This document shows, piece by piece, positions 43,744 to 53,536 of a DNA stretch of 64,000 bases. The first letter of the stretch is position 1, and each line of letters opens with the position of its first letter. Source of the DNA: Paraburkholderia nodosa (GTDB taxonomy: Bacteria; Pseudomonadota; Gammaproteobacteria; Burkholderiales; Burkholderiaceae). Location of the stretch: assembly GCF_001718195.1 (NCBI RefSeq), contig NZ_MCNV01000029.1, forward strand, positions 21,119 through 85,118, read 5' to 3'. The position numbers and the translations under genes were made by a program. The notes beneath the pieces were generated by a model, which saw nothing but the letters and a program-made list of their open reading frames with translations, was not told where the DNA came from and searched no databases.

Positions 43744-45083
43744 GGCGACATCTGAGTGCTGAAGAAGCTGCAGCTGTGCGGCGGTTCTGCGGCGACGGAC
43801 AGCAAGTGCGGCCTGAGGACGTCAGACTCGTGGAAGCCGTGCTCGAAGAGATGCACGACGGACGACATGTGCGTCTGTGGCTCGAGTGCGACTGCGTCAG
43901 AGCACCCGGTGGCCGGCCGCGGTTGACCGCTCGGATGCGTGAAGACGGCCCGCGTCATTTCGTGCGCATGCATCAATACGGCGAGCACCACTGCGCCCTG
44001 GCGTCGTTCCGGCAGACACCGGAGCCGGAAGACGTTGAGCCGGACGATGATTGCGCGCGCCCTGGCCAGCACAATCCGCTCAGACCAGTGGGCGACGCGC
44101 TTGACTACCTGGATGATCTGAATGAAGGCGCGGCACGACCGGGCGGCTCGACGGGATCAGGGGGCGGCGTTGGCGAAAGGGGGCGCCGCCTGCCGCGGCT
44201 CGGACGCATCCTGCACACGCTTCTTGACGACGCCGGGTTCGCACGGCTGCACGTCGACGCGTTAAATGACAAGTCCAGAACGTGGGAGCGGCTCGAGGCA
44301 TATGCAGCAGATCAGGCGCTGAGCCCGCAGCTATCACTCTCGCAGATACTCTATTTCAAGCCATGGACACATCTCAACGAGAAGATGACAGAGGTCGACG
44401 CCCTGGTATGGCCGAAAAAGAAGGCACGCAGTGCGCTACTGCTGTTCGTCGCCGACGAGCTTCGCGCAGGCGCTGCAATCAAGAAAACGAGCATGGGCGA
44501 GTGCATTCTTCGCCCGGAAAAGGGTATCCGCGCCGGAGGCCGCGATCAGCGACTGACGCAGCCCCCTTACTGGGTGCTCGGCGTGGTAGACCGCGATCGC
44601 GACGGCAACGCGCGCGTTCGGGAAGCGTTCGCGCAGCATGCGTATTCGTTTGCGCGCCCCGTACCTCTGGACAGCCGGTATGAGCGAGTCACGCTGAAAT
44701 TGCTGTTCGACGTCATGGCGTGGGTCAAAAAGCACGGCGTTGACGTGACGCTCTGGAAACCGCTCTTTGACCGGGAGGTGAGGCGGACCGACGCGCCGAG
44801 CCAGTGGTGCCGCCCCGACTTTGAACTGACGTTCCGATCGGTGGCAGCGGTTGGCGTTGCGGCACGGCTGCACCGTATCGTCATCGAGACGATGGGCGCC
44901 GACGATCCTGACTACCTCGAGCGCAAGTTGCGTACTCAGGAAATCATGAAGCGCCGCGGCATTCTGATCGAGCATCGCGTCGCTGATGATGCTGCCCAGA
45001 AGGAACGGGACGACGCGTTTTTCCGCAGGGTCGCAGCAAAGATCCTGCATCTCGCCGGTGTTTCGCAGACCAGGCCAGTCTGA
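43707..45083 (+). CDS. Unknown 458-aa protein, DUF1173-like
   Basis: Function unknown. The N-terminal part has a Cys/His cluster (LWLECDCVR, MHQYGEHHC), which with the downstream layout resembles the DUF1173 family of plasmids and integrative elements; this match is from memory of the pattern and is tentative. The C-terminal part (WCRPDFELTF, then RLHRIVIETMG, then DYLERKLRTQEIMKRRG) has the RPDF..IxxEtmG form seen in restriction-endonuclease-like folds, but without the usual E-x-K lysine. Start at 43707 chosen because the upstream frame is Arg/Ser-rich and overlaps the HTH gene. Confidence 0.6.
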   Translation: MELVERDHPGTVRRHLSAEEAAAVRRFCGDGQQVRPEDVRLVEAVLEEMHDGRHVRLWLECDCVRAPGGRPRLTARMREDGPRHFVRMHQYGEHHCALASFRQTPEPEDVEPDDDCARPGQHNPLRPVGDALDYLDDLNEGAARPGGSTGSGGGVGERGRRLPRLGRILHTLLDDAGFARLHVDALNDKSRTWERLEAYAADQALSPQLSLSQILYFKPWTHLNEKMTEVDALVWPKKKARSALLLFVADELRAGAAIKKTSMGECILRPEKGIRAGGRDQRLTQPPYWVLGVVDRDRDGNARVREAFAQHAYSFARPVPLDSRYERVTLKLLFDVMAWVKKHGVDVTLWKPLFDREVRRTDAPSQWCRPDFELTFRSVAAVGVAARLHRIVIETMGADDPDYLERKLRTQEIMKRRGILIEHRVADDAAQKERDDAFFRRVAAKILHLAGVSQTRPV

Positions 45084-45873
45084 ACGATTCACGGTGCCCC
45101 GTCAGCCGCTCATCTTTCTGATTGATGCTCCGCTTCTTGCCGGCGACTCACGCGCCATCACCAGCGCGACGCCGACCACGACGCCTGGGTAGCGGCCATG
45201 CTGGGGGGCGTCACAGCTTGCCGACCGTTGTGAATATCGTTGCGGCCGTGCGCAATGGTTGACGGCTGCGGGGCGCCCATTACCGAATGCGCCTTTTTCA
45301 ACATTACCGGGCCAACTGTCAAATCCCGTCTGCTGCCAACCGCGATGGTCGTCCGGCCGATAAATGCGACTAACGGTCTTTCGGCGCCCAACCTCCCAGC
45401 ATAGGCAGACGGTGCAAAACCCCCGTCTCCAGCAAGTGAGGTAACTGCGGGAGTGGTGTACCTCCTGACGTGTCGGGCTCGTATCGATCCGATGGCCTGA
45501 CGCTTGGCAGCGAGACGGGCTTCCTGAGCGGCGAGGGCGGAACTGGTCGCGCACGTGCGGCGGCCCGGCGCGCCCGGGCGTCGCTGCCCCCGGCGCGGGA
45601 CACGCGGCAGGGCGGCCTTTTCTGATCAGGATGGCGCGCTTGCGGAGTGACCGGTGGTAGTGGCCGTGGTGTTCCGCTTCATCCATGACACAGTTACGTC
45701 CCTGCTCCCTGTACGAGGACGTCAGATCGCGGATTGGCCGCTCATCAAGTCCGTGGCTTTGCGACCATCAGCGCTCGCCGCCCGGGTCAATTTAAACTTC
45801 CGAGGCTTGACGACACCCCGGGTACGGACTGACGGAGGCGGGAAGATGTGCGCTCACAGCGAGATCAGCGAGA
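45084..45873. other. Gap with no supported gene
   Basis: Nearly 800 bases between the DUF1173-like gene and the kinase gene. Open frames are short and Arg/Pro/Ser-rich. A minus-strand end (VVVGVALVMARES, about 45109-45195) is slightly protein-like. Three short direct copies of GAGATCAGC lie at 45861-45885. I see no promoter or RNA gene. Confidence 0.3.
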
Positions 45874-47232
45874 TCAGCGAGATTGCGATGGAATCCGCAT
45901 CGACACGCGCAAGCCGCGTTGCGTATGCGTGTCGGTGGGTGCCAGACTCACTTCGGCACCCATCCGCTCGGCAATCGTCCGGACGATTGCCAGTCCGAGC
46001 CCTGAGCCGATCTGCTCGTTACCCGGGATGCGATAAAACGGATCGAACACACGAGCACGCTCGTGCGGCGAGATGCCCGGGCCGTTGTCGGTAACGGTCA
46101 ACAGCGCCTGACTTCCTGTCTCCCGGACGGCCAGATTGACTCGTCCCCTGTCTGGCGTGTAGCGAATCGCGTTGTCGACGAGATTCTTGATCAGTGTCGT
46201 CAGCTCGATGCTGTCGACGCTCACTCGCACATCCGGCCCGTCTTCGACGCCGATATCAATATGCTTCGCTTCAGCAAGTGGCATCAGGTCTTCGAGCACA
46301 CGCCGCCAGGTCGCGTGGACCGACACCGGTTCCATGGGCCGCGCTGTCTTCGCCTGTATCCGTGCGAGTGCGAGCAACTGCTCGATCAGATTGCGGCTGC
46401 GCTCAAGGCCGCCGCGCAGCGTGGTCAGGCGCGCGCGTGCGTCAACAGGTAGATCCGTCTCGCCGAGCCGCTCCGCCTGCAGCGACATCGCCGTGAGTGG
46501 TGAGCGAAGCTCGTGCGCTGCGTCGGCGACGAAGCGGCGCTGCGCATCGACCGACTGCGCCACACGTCCGAGCATCCGGTTGATCGCCACGACGAACGGC
46601 CGCACCTCGGCGGGCAGGTGATCGGTCTCGACTGGCTGCAGGTCGTGCTCGCTGCGCGCGTCGATTTCGGCCGACAGCGACGCGACCGGCCGCAGCATCT
46701 TGCGTACGAGATCGGCGACGACCAGCAGCAGAATCGGCAGCAGGATGATGAGCGGCATCGCTGTCCGCCATGCGCCTTCGCGCGCGGTGTCATCCCGCAC
46801 GCCCGCATCCTGGGCGACTGCGATACGCTCGCCGTTCGCGAGCGTGTGAATCAGCACGCGCAGCGTCTGTCCGTCCGCATCGAGCGTATGGAAACCGTCC
46901 GGCAGCGTCGCTGCACCGGCGAGTCGCCGGTCGCTGGCAGCAAGCGGCGCCCCGTCGCGGTTCAGCGGTTCGACGATCACGCGCGGTACTTCGTCGCTTT
47001 CCGGCGTGCGTGTGGCGCTGCCGGTCGGCGAAGCAGGCATCGGCGCGCTCTGACGATCGAGCAGCGTCGCAATCTGACGCAGCACGTCGTCCTGGAATTC
47101 ATGTGCCTCGACGTACGCCGACGAGAACGAGAAGGCCGCCGCCGCGGTCGCGACGACCAGGATCGCAACCGAGAGCGCGACTGACAGGCGGAACTGGATC
47201 GATTCTTTCAGCCGTTTCTTGACACCATCCAT
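45874..47232 (-). CDS. Sensor histidine kinase, QseC/PmrB-like
   Basis: A 452-residue kinase: membrane helices at about 15-38 and 158-178 flank a periplasmic sensor; then HAMP-like RPVASLSAEIDARS, the H box ADAAHELRSPLT with His240, N box LVDNAIRYTP, and G boxes DNGPGISP and GSGLGLAIV. All catalytic motifs are intact. Its start overlaps the regulator gene by 25 bases, so they are one operon. The ligand cannot be told from sequence. Confidence 0.93.
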   Translation of the reverse strand: MDGVKKRLKESIQFRLSVALSVAILVVATAAAAFSFSSAYVEAHEFQDDVLRQIATLLDRQSAPMPASPTGSATRTPESDEVPRVIVEPLNRDGAPLAASDRRLAGAATLPDGFHTLDADGQTLRVLIHTLANGERIAVAQDAGVRDDTAREGAWRTAMPLIILLPILLLVVADLVRKMLRPVASLSAEIDARSEHDLQPVETDHLPAEVRPFVVAINRMLGRVAQSVDAQRRFVADAAHELRSPLTAMSLQAERLGETDLPVDARARLTTLRGGLERSRNLIEQLLALARIQAKTARPMEPVSVHATWRRVLEDLMPLAEAKHIDIGVEDGPDVRVSVDSIELTTLIKNLVDNAIRYTPDRGRVNLAVRETGSQALLTVTDNGPGISPHERARVFDPFYRIPGNEQIGSGLGLAIVRTIAERMGAEVSLAPTDTHTQRGLRVSMRIPSQSR

Positions 47233-47873
47233 CCGACACCTCTGACGTTCTTGATCACAGTGCTGCCGAGCTTGCGGCGCAGCGAGTGGATCAGGACTTC
47301 GACTGCGTTGCTTTCGACTTCCTCGCCCCAGCCGTAGATGCGGTCCTCGAGCTCGCTGCGCGACAGGATCGCGCCGGGGCGTACGAGCAGCGCGCGTAGC
47401 AACGAAAACTCACGGTTCGACAACTGTACCGGCGTACACTCGCCGACCGCGACTTCGCGTGTCGCCGGGTCAAGCGACACGATGCCGTTGCTCATCACGG
47501 GCGCGGCCGAGCCGACCTGACGCCGGATCGCCACGCGAATCCGCGCGAGCAGTTCGGCCATTTCGAAGGGTTTGAGGATGTAATCGTCGGCGCCGCCGTC
47601 GAGCCCGCGCAGGCGGTCGTCGAGGCCGTCTCGCGCGGTGATGATGATGACCGGTACCGCGCTGCCCTTCGCGCGGATGCCGGCCAGCACACCGAGGCCG
47701 TCCCGGCCGGGCAGGCCGAGGTCGAGCAGGATCAGGTCATAGCGCTGCGCGGCGAACGCGGTCAGCGCGAGCGCGCCGTCCGTGACGCGATCCGCCGCGT
47801 ACGACGCGTCCTTCAGCGCAGCCTGGACAGCTTCGCCAATCATCGGGTCGTCTTCGACAAGCAGTATTCGCAT
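47208..47873 (-). CDS. OmpR-family response regulator
   Basis: A 221-residue regulator: receiver domain with acidic pocket EDD (residues 7-9), phospho-acceptor Asp51 (LILLDLGLPG), IIITARD and ILKPFE; then a winged helix (LSNREFSLLRALL, VEVLIHSLRRKLG, VRGVGWMV). It is closest in form to QseB/PmrA. It is upstream of, and overlaps, the kinase gene. Confidence 0.94.
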   Translation of the reverse strand: MRILLVEDDPMIGEAVQAALKDASYAADRVTDGALALTAFAAQRYDLILLDLGLPGRDGLGVLAGIRAKGSAVPVIIITARDGLDDRLRGLDGGADDYILKPFEMAELLARIRVAIRRQVGSAAPVMSNGIVSLDPATREVAVGECTPVQLSNREFSLLRALLVRPGAILSRSELEDRIYGWGEEVESNAVEVLIHSLRRKLGSTVIKNVRGVGWMVSRNG

Positions 47874-47928
47874 GCCTCCACTCCACGAGCGATAGCCGGA
47901 ATCAGCGTCTGTGATTTTCGCATGCGCG

Positions 47929-48375
47929 TCACGAGGTCTTGCCGGCGAGCGTGTCGAACGTGTGCAGGAGGTCGTCCATCGCGGCAGTGCAGTCGCTCTG
48001 CTGCGGGTGGTCGGCGCGCAGCGCTTCGAGCGCGCGGTCGATCGCCTTGTCGAGTACGTGCCAGTCGCCGGCCGCGCGTGGCTTCAGGCCAGCTTCAGCC
48101 TCGTCCCATGCGATCTCGAGATCCTTGATGCGTGTCTTGCCGCCAGCCAGGTCGCCCCTGGCAACGAGAACGGACACATCGGTCGCGATCCTGCGGAACT
48201 GGGAGAGGTCGCCGAGCTTCGACGCGCTTGCGGGCGAACCGCCCTGTGCGGCGGCGGACGCCGTGGTCGATGCGGCGGCGCTGCCGGTCTGTCTGGAGCA
48301 ACCGGCCGCGAGGCCGAGCGCAGCGCACACGGAAACGGCAACGAGCAGACGCGAAAGCGTGGTGGGATAACGCAT
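47929..48375 (-). CDS. Putative lipoprotein upstream of the two-component genes
   Basis: A 148-residue protein with a lipoprotein signal (LLVAVSVCAALGLAAGC, Cys at about residue 27). The mature part is Ser/Ala-rich, then helical (RIKDLEIAWDEAEAGLKP, LDKAIDRALEALRAD). The ATG at 48375 fits the signal. It precedes the response regulator on the same strand by 55 bases, as is common for small periplasmic proteins near QseBC-like pairs. Confidence 0.75.
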   Translation of the reverse strand: MRYPTTLSRLLVAVSVCAALGLAAGCSRQTGSAAASTTASAAAQGGSPASASKLGDLSQFRRIATDVSVLVARGDLAGGKTRIKDLEIAWDEAEAGLKPRAAGDWHVLDKAIDRALEALRADHPQQSDCTAAMDDLLHTFDTLAGKTS

Positions 48376-48413
48376 GAAAAATCCTCGATTCGATGTTGAA
48401 AGAAACGTGACGG

Positions 48414-49196
48414 TCACTCGGCGCTCTCGACGCGCGCGCGGCTACTCGCGCCGATCTGCGCGACGGCGACGAGCACGACGATCACGGTGAGGAACAGCAG
48501 GCTCGTCGAAGCGGCCCCCATGCCGAACCCGCCGTAGCTGCGCGACTGCGTGAGCAGGTCGCCGAGCGAGGCCCCGAATGGTCGCGTCAGGATGTACGCG
48601 ATCCAGAACGTGAGAACCGCGTTCGCGCCGATTCGCCATGCTGTGTAGACCGCAGCCAGCAGGATGCCGAACGACATCGCGCCGAGCGAGAAGCCGAGAC
48701 CCAGCGCTTCGGTCGCGAGATCCCCGGCGGCCGTGCCGAGCGCGAACGTGCAGAGGATCGCGGCCCAGTAGAACCCTTCGCGACGCGCCGTGTCGATCGC
48801 GTCGATCGCCAGGGTGCCCTCGACGCGATACCAGATCGCGAAGAATGCCGCGAGCACAATGGCGAATACGCCCGTGCTGATGTAGAGGCTGACACCGAGG
48901 CCGTCGGTGAGCAAATCGGTAATCTGCGTGCCGACGACGCTCACGAGCACGACCGTAAGCCAGTAGATCCATGGTGTGTACCTGCGCGTGCGCATCTGCA
49001 GAATGAGCGCGATCGCAAGCAGCGACGTCATCAGCGCGCGCGTTGCGCCTTGTCCCCATCCCGCGTTGACCGCGAGAAAGTCGGCACCAGTCTCGCCGAC
49101 CGTGGTCGACATGATCTTGATGATCCAGAACGCGAAAGTGATCGCGGGCACCTTGTTGAGCCAGCGTGTCGCCGGTCGATCGGACGTGTAGGTCAT
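48414..49196 (-). CDS. COG4705/DUF347-type membrane protein
   Basis: A 260-residue protein with about eight membrane segments. The repeated motif is that of COG4705: NKVPAITFAFWIIKIMSTTV, GETGADFLAV, and a second copy GFYWAAILCTFALGTAAGDL. Its function is not known; members often sit beside two-component genes in Burkholderiaceae. It is the first gene of a likely four-gene unit with the lipoprotein, regulator and kinase. Confidence 0.85.
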   Translation of the reverse strand: MTYTSDRPATRWLNKVPAITFAFWIIKIMSTTVGETGADFLAVNAGWGQGATRALMTSLLAIALILQMRTRRYTPWIYWLTVVLVSVVGTQITDLLTDGLGVSLYISTGVFAIVLAAFFAIWYRVEGTLAIDAIDTARREGFYWAAILCTFALGTAAGDLATEALGLGFSLGAMSFGILLAAVYTAWRIGANAVLTFWIAYILTRPFGASLGDLLTQSRSYGGFGMGAASTSLLFLTVIVVLVAVAQIGASSRARVESAE

Positions 49197-49739
49197 GCGG
49201 TGGCTCCTCGGAAATCGGGTGACAGACCTGCAGTCTGAACACTCAGACTTAGCAGATCCTTAGCCGGGTTCTTCGGGAGCCGCTTCCCCGCTCATACATT
49301 TACGGCAGGTGGGCGTTAAACAGGGGGCATATCGACTTGGGCCGGTTCGTCACTTTCCGGTGGGCCGCTGCGAACGGGCGCTTAATCGCCAGCGCCGAAC
49401 TTCGGCGACGGCACGTCCGACAAAGGGCTTTTCCTCGGGCAGGTCACGTCGCCGCGTGGCGGTCTGGCGAGCAATGACAACGGATGCGGTTTTCTGATCT
49501 GTTGCCCCCGACGTAAGCGTTGACGACGTGTGGGCACACTTCGCCAGGGTCGTTCGTCGGCGGCTTACGCCGAATTTGGGAAAAGGTATAGGAGTTCAGC
49601 GTTTGACGAAGTCCAGACGTTCGGCAGCAGCCGACCCCATCCGGTCATACGCAACGGATTGCCCGAAGGCAGCTGTCGGAAGGACAGCGGTCATTCCAGG
49701 CTTGCCGCCTGCCGCCTGCCGCCGCTCCATGCGACGCGC
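49197..49739. other. Gap between COG4705 gene and amidohydrolase gene
   Basis: About 540 bases, transcription from the left unit should start near 49240 where AGTCTGAACACTCAGACT forms a palindrome (49232-49249), a possible operator. I see no gene here; frames are short and of unusual composition. Confidence 0.4.
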
Positions 49740-50870
49740 TCACGTAAGGCGATAAACCTTGCGCGCGGTCCCGCGGAACAAAGCCTCGCGTTCGCCAGCG
49801 CTAGCGTGCGCAGTCAACTTCTTGAAGGCGTTCCAACCGTTGCTGAATGGATAGGAACCCTTGTCCACCGGGAAGTTGCTCTCGAACATGCAGCGCTCTG
49901 CACCGAACGCCTCGATACATGTGTACATCCATGGCTTCCATGTTTTGGCCAAATCGTCCGAGGACGACGGACGTTCGCCCTTTTCAAACTCGAAGCCATT
50001 AATGCGCATGCCGAGGCCGCCCACCTTCACATAGACATTCGGCAACTGGGCGAGCGTACGCATCGAGCGGGACCAGGCATCAAACACTTCTGCGCGCTGA
50101 TTTGCATAGCTGGCAATCCGGACCACGCCTCCGCAATGGTTGATGATGAAAGGCGTATCAGGATAGGCCTTCGCCAGGTCGAACAGCTCCGGCAACTGCG
50201 GGAAGAATAGCCATGCGTCGTACGACAGGCCCAGCGGAGCCAGTTGTGCGACGCCTGCCCGGTAGCCGGAGTCGAGCAGCAGCCCTCGAGGCGCCGCCGA
50301 CAATGGATTGACGAGCGTCTGGTCAGCATCCCAGGTAACGAGATGTCGAACGCCACGGAACCGACCATCTCCGGCATGCAGTTCTGCTTCGAGAACATCG
50401 CGAACCGCCGCTCCCCTGCGAAGATCTGCATAGCCGACCATACCCTTCGCAACCTCCGGCTTGCTTTTTTGCAAAGGTGCCGTGACGCCAGCAACATACT
50501 CGATTTCTCCGACCGGGCGCAGCGACTCAGGACCAGACGGGCGATATCGTGTCAGCCCCTGCATGAACACCGACGCGGTGAGGTTATGGCCCGCTTGCGC
50601 GTCCTGAAGATACTCATCGAGAAGATAGGTCCAGCCCGGACGATCATAAAAGTGATGATGCGCGTCGACGATCGGCAGGTCGGGCTCAAGCGCCGCTTCG
50701 GTGCCGGAAGCGAGCCAGTCAGCCCGAACGGAAAGATAGTTGCTGGTTGTACTCACGGGATGCGTTTCCTCTCTTGCAAATGCCTGACGCAGAGTGACAG
50801 CGGGGAAAATCAATGATGCTGCGGCAGCGCCAATCAGCTGCCGGCGCCGCGGCGAAGGGCATTTGTTCAT
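49740..50870 (-). CDS. Amidohydrolase_2 family hydrolase, exported
   Basis: A 376-residue metal-dependent hydrolase. An N-terminal RRRQLIGAAAASLIF stretch looks like a Tat-type signal. The TIM-barrel part opens with VDAHHHFYD (His71 and His73, the HxH metal site), has FIINHCGGVV (His) and ends with the ESNFPVD segment that carries the catalytic Asp. The family includes lactonases and decarboxylases for dicarboxylates. It overlaps the MFS gene by 4 bases, so it serves the same catabolic operon. Confidence 0.82.
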   Translation of the reverse strand: MNKCPSPRRRQLIGAAAASLIFPAVTLRQAFAREETHPVSTTSNYLSVRADWLASGTEAALEPDLPIVDAHHHFYDRPGWTYLLDEYLQDAQAGHNLTASVFMQGLTRYRPSGPESLRPVGEIEYVAGVTAPLQKSKPEVAKGMVGYADLRRGAAVRDVLEAELHAGDGRFRGVRHLVTWDADQTLVNPLSAAPRGLLLDSGYRAGVAQLAPLGLSYDAWLFFPQLPELFDLAKAYPDTPFIINHCGGVVRIASYANQRAEVFDAWSRSMRTLAQLPNVYVKVGGLGMRINGFEFEKGERPSSSDDLAKTWKPWMYTCIEAFGAERCMFESNFPVDKGSYPFSNGWNAFKKLTAHASAGEREALFRGTARKVYRLT

Positions 50871-52180
50871 TCCTGTTCCCCGCGGCCAAAGGCATAAAGC
50901 GACAAGGTCAGCAAAGTCGTGATGCCTAGCACGATCGAAAGACCAATCATGCCGGCCGAGAACGTACCGAAACTGTCCTTCAGATAACCCACCAGGTACG
51001 GTCCCGCAAATCCGCCGAGCGCACCAATGGAGTTAATGAAGGCGAGGCCACCCGCAGCCGCCTGTCCGGAAAGGAACCGGGCCGGGAGCGTATAGAAGAT
51101 CGTGCGGCCCGCAATCGTACCGATCAACGCCAGCGTAATGCCGGTCATGGCCGGAACCAGTTGATGGAAATACGTCGAGACACCCAGCGCAATCGCACCA
51201 ATCAAAAGCCCTGCGGCGAGATTGGCGATCGGGCCGCCGCGACGATCGACCCGCTTTGCCCACCAGAGCAATGCGATTGTGGCAAAGAAATAAGGCACGG
51301 CCGACATCCAGCCGGTCTGCGTCACGCTCATCCCGTGAGCCCTCAGCATCTGAGGCAGCCAGATACCGATGCCGTAAGAGCCCATCGTGAAGCCGAAGGA
51401 GATCATCGCAAGAATGTAGGTGCGTACGTCCTTCAACGCTGCGACGAAATTTTTCTTTTTCTGACCGGACGCGCCTTCCCGATCGAACGCGCCTTGAAGA
51501 GCTTGCCGTTCCTCCTGGGACAACCACTTCGCATCGGCGGGTTTGTCCGCCAACATTTTCAGTACCAGAAAACCGAGGACACACGCGGGCAGTCCTTGAA
51601 CGATGAACATCCACCGCCAGCCCGCCAGTCCCAGGACACCGTCCATATGGAGCAGTCCCGCGGACAGCGGACCACCGACGAGCGACGACAGCGGCGTGGA
51701 GACGGTGAACCATGCGAGCACGCGAGTGCGATAGCTAGCCGGAAACCAGACCGCGAGAAAAAAGATCACACCCGGAAAGAAGCCGGCCTCACCGATACCG
51801 AGCAGCAGGCGGATCACGTAGAAGCTTTTTGGCCCCACGGCGAGCGCGGTTGCCGCTGCGAAAAAGCCCCACGTGATCATGATGCGGGCAAGCCAGCGTC
51901 GCGCGCCGAAGCGGTATAGCGCCAGGTTGCTCGGAACCTCGAACACACAGTACCCGGCGAACATGATGCCCGCACCCCAGCCGAATTGCGTGGCGCTCAA
52001 GCCAAGATCGTGATTCATCGTCAACGCCGCGAAACCGACGCTGGTGCGATCAAGATAATTGAAGAAATACGCAAGCGCGAGTAGCGGAATGAACCGCCAC
52101 GCGGCTTTTCTAACCGCAGACTGCTCGACGGTGGAAGCCACCACGCTGCCTGTCGTGGTGTTCGATGAAATGGATGTCAT
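50867..52180 (-). CDS. MFS transporter, anion:cation symporter type
   Basis: A 437-residue, 12-helix transporter. LAYFFNYLDRTSVGFAAL at the first helix and the loop GEAGFFPGVIFFLAVWFP are typical of the ACS branch (phthalate, galactonate, tartrate carriers). It likely imports an organic acid for the CoA-transferase/lyase pathway of the same operon. It lies 81 bases after the CoA-transferase gene and overlaps the amidohydrolase by 4. Confidence 0.92.
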   Translation of the reverse strand: MTSISSNTTTGSVVASTVEQSAVRKAAWRFIPLLALAYFFNYLDRTSVGFAALTMNHDLGLSATQFGWGAGIMFAGYCVFEVPSNLALYRFGARRWLARIMITWGFFAAATALAVGPKSFYVIRLLLGIGEAGFFPGVIFFLAVWFPASYRTRVLAWFTVSTPLSSLVGGPLSAGLLHMDGVLGLAGWRWMFIVQGLPACVLGFLVLKMLADKPADAKWLSQEERQALQGAFDREGASGQKKKNFVAALKDVRTYILAMISFGFTMGSYGIGIWLPQMLRAHGMSVTQTGWMSAVPYFFATIALLWWAKRVDRRGGPIANLAAGLLIGAIALGVSTYFHQLVPAMTGITLALIGTIAGRTIFYTLPARFLSGQAAAGGLAFINSIGALGGFAGPYLVGYLKDSFGTFSAGMIGLSIVLGITTLLTLSLYAFGRGEQE

Positions 52181-52261
52181 GTCTCGTCTCCAGACGAATC
52201 AAGGCGCGCAGAAGGCTCAGTGGCCTCTGCGGCTCGGTGATTCTTTGTGGGTGTTGCAACG

Positions 52262-53536
52262 TCAGGCGCTGGCGAGTTCGTTCGCCGATGGGTTCGACGC
52301 ATCGCCAGGCTGAGCGTCCTGACACTTGACGATCCCGGCCTCGGTCAACTGCCTGAGATCCTCCGGCGTGTAGCCGAGACCCGTCAGCAGCGCCTGGGTA
52401 TCCTGACCCAGCGAAGGCGGCGCCGCACGCAGGTGCAGACGCTCACCGCCAAGCGTCAAAGGCAGCAGCGCAGTCCGCGTCGCAATAGCCTGCCCTGCGC
52501 CGCTTGCGTCGGGCGGCAAAGTCACCTCGGCGAGTCCGCCGGTAGCGAGCAGGTGCGGATCATCGAACAGATCCTGCGGTTTCGTGATCGGCGCATACGG
52601 CAGACCGCAGCGCTCGAAGATTGCGCTGATCTCGGCAGCCGAGAACGCTTCCATATGTTTTCGAAGCTGCGGCAACAACCATTCACGGGCCTGCACACGC
52701 TGATTGTTGGAAGCGATCCGCTCATCAGCCTTGAGTTCTGCAAGCCCGAAAGCGTCGCAAAACAGGTGCCATTGCGTATCCGAGACAACCGCGAGGAAGA
52801 TCTGCTCGCCGTTTTTGACCGAGAACACGTCATAGACCGCCCATGCTGAAATGCGGCTCGGCATCGGTGCCGCGGCCTTACCGGTCACCGCGTACTGCAT
52901 CATGTGCTGGGCGACGAGAAATACATTGTTCTCGAACAGCGCGCTCTGTACTTCCTGACCACGCCCCGTGCGTACGCGTTGAGCCAGCGCTGCCATCGCA
53001 CCGATCGCGCCGAACATTCCACCCATGATGTCGTTGACACTCGTCCCTGCTCGCAACGGTCTGCCGTCGGGTCCGGTCATATAAGCGAGGCCGCCCATCA
53101 TCTGCACGACCTCGTCGAGCGCGGTGCGATGATCGTACGGGCCGGGCAGAAAGCCCTTATGCGACACGTAGACAAGACGCGGATTGAGCCTGGACAGCGC
53201 GGCGTAACCGAGGCCGAGCTTATCCATCGTGCCGCTCTTGAAATTTTCGCTGAAAACGTCTGCACCACCAAGAAGCTTGTGCACGATTTCGACGCCGCGC
53301 GGATCTTTTACGTCGACCGCGATACTCTTCTTGTTGCGGTTGAACGTGCTGAAGAAGCCCGCGCCGGAACCGCGCAAAACACGTGTGCTGTCGCCGGATA
53401 TAGGCTCGACCTTGATCACTTCCGCGCCCAGGTCCGCCAGCACCATGCCGCATGTCGGCCCCATCACCATGTGCGTCATCTCGACGACGCGTACGCCGCC
53501 ATACGGCAGATTCTGGTTTGCTTGCACGTCGCTCAT
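52262..53536 (-). CDS. CaiB/BaiF-type (family III) CoA-transferase
   Basis: A 424-residue enzyme: GVRVVEMTHMVMGPTCGMVLADLGAEVIKVE in three conserved pieces (VVEMTHMV, ADLGAEVIKVE), NRNKKSIAVDVK, and the catalytic Asp169 in AGTSVNDIMGG. Family III enzymes move CoA from a donor thioester onto an acid. The start overlaps the lyase gene stop by 4 bases (ATGA). The two together suggest activation of a hydroxy-dicarboxylic acid followed by cleavage. Confidence 0.94.
   Translation of the reverse strand: MSDVQANQNLPYGGVRVVEMTHMVMGPTCGMVLADLGAEVIKVEPISGDSTRVLRGSGAGFFSTFNRNKKSIAVDVKDPRGVEIVHKLLGGADVFSENFKSGTMDKLGLGYAALSRLNPRLVYVSHKGFLPGPYDHRTALDEVVQMMGGLAYMTGPDGRPLRAGTSVNDIMGGMFGAIGAMAALAQRVRTGRGQEVQSALFENNVFLVAQHMMQYAVTGKAAAPMPSRISAWAVYDVFSVKNGEQIFLAVVSDTQWHLFCDAFGLAELKADERIASNNQRVQAREWLLPQLRKHMEAFSAAEISAIFERCGLPYAPITKPQDLFDDPHLLATGGLAEVTLPPDASGAGQAIATRTALLPLTLGGERLHLRAAPPSLGQDTQALLTGLGYTPEDLRQLTEAGIVKCQDAQPGDASNPSANELASA

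Noticed and set aside
45102..45686. 194-aa minus-strand frame
   Set aside because: Composition and lack of similarity suggest non-coding; only a short end looks protein-like.
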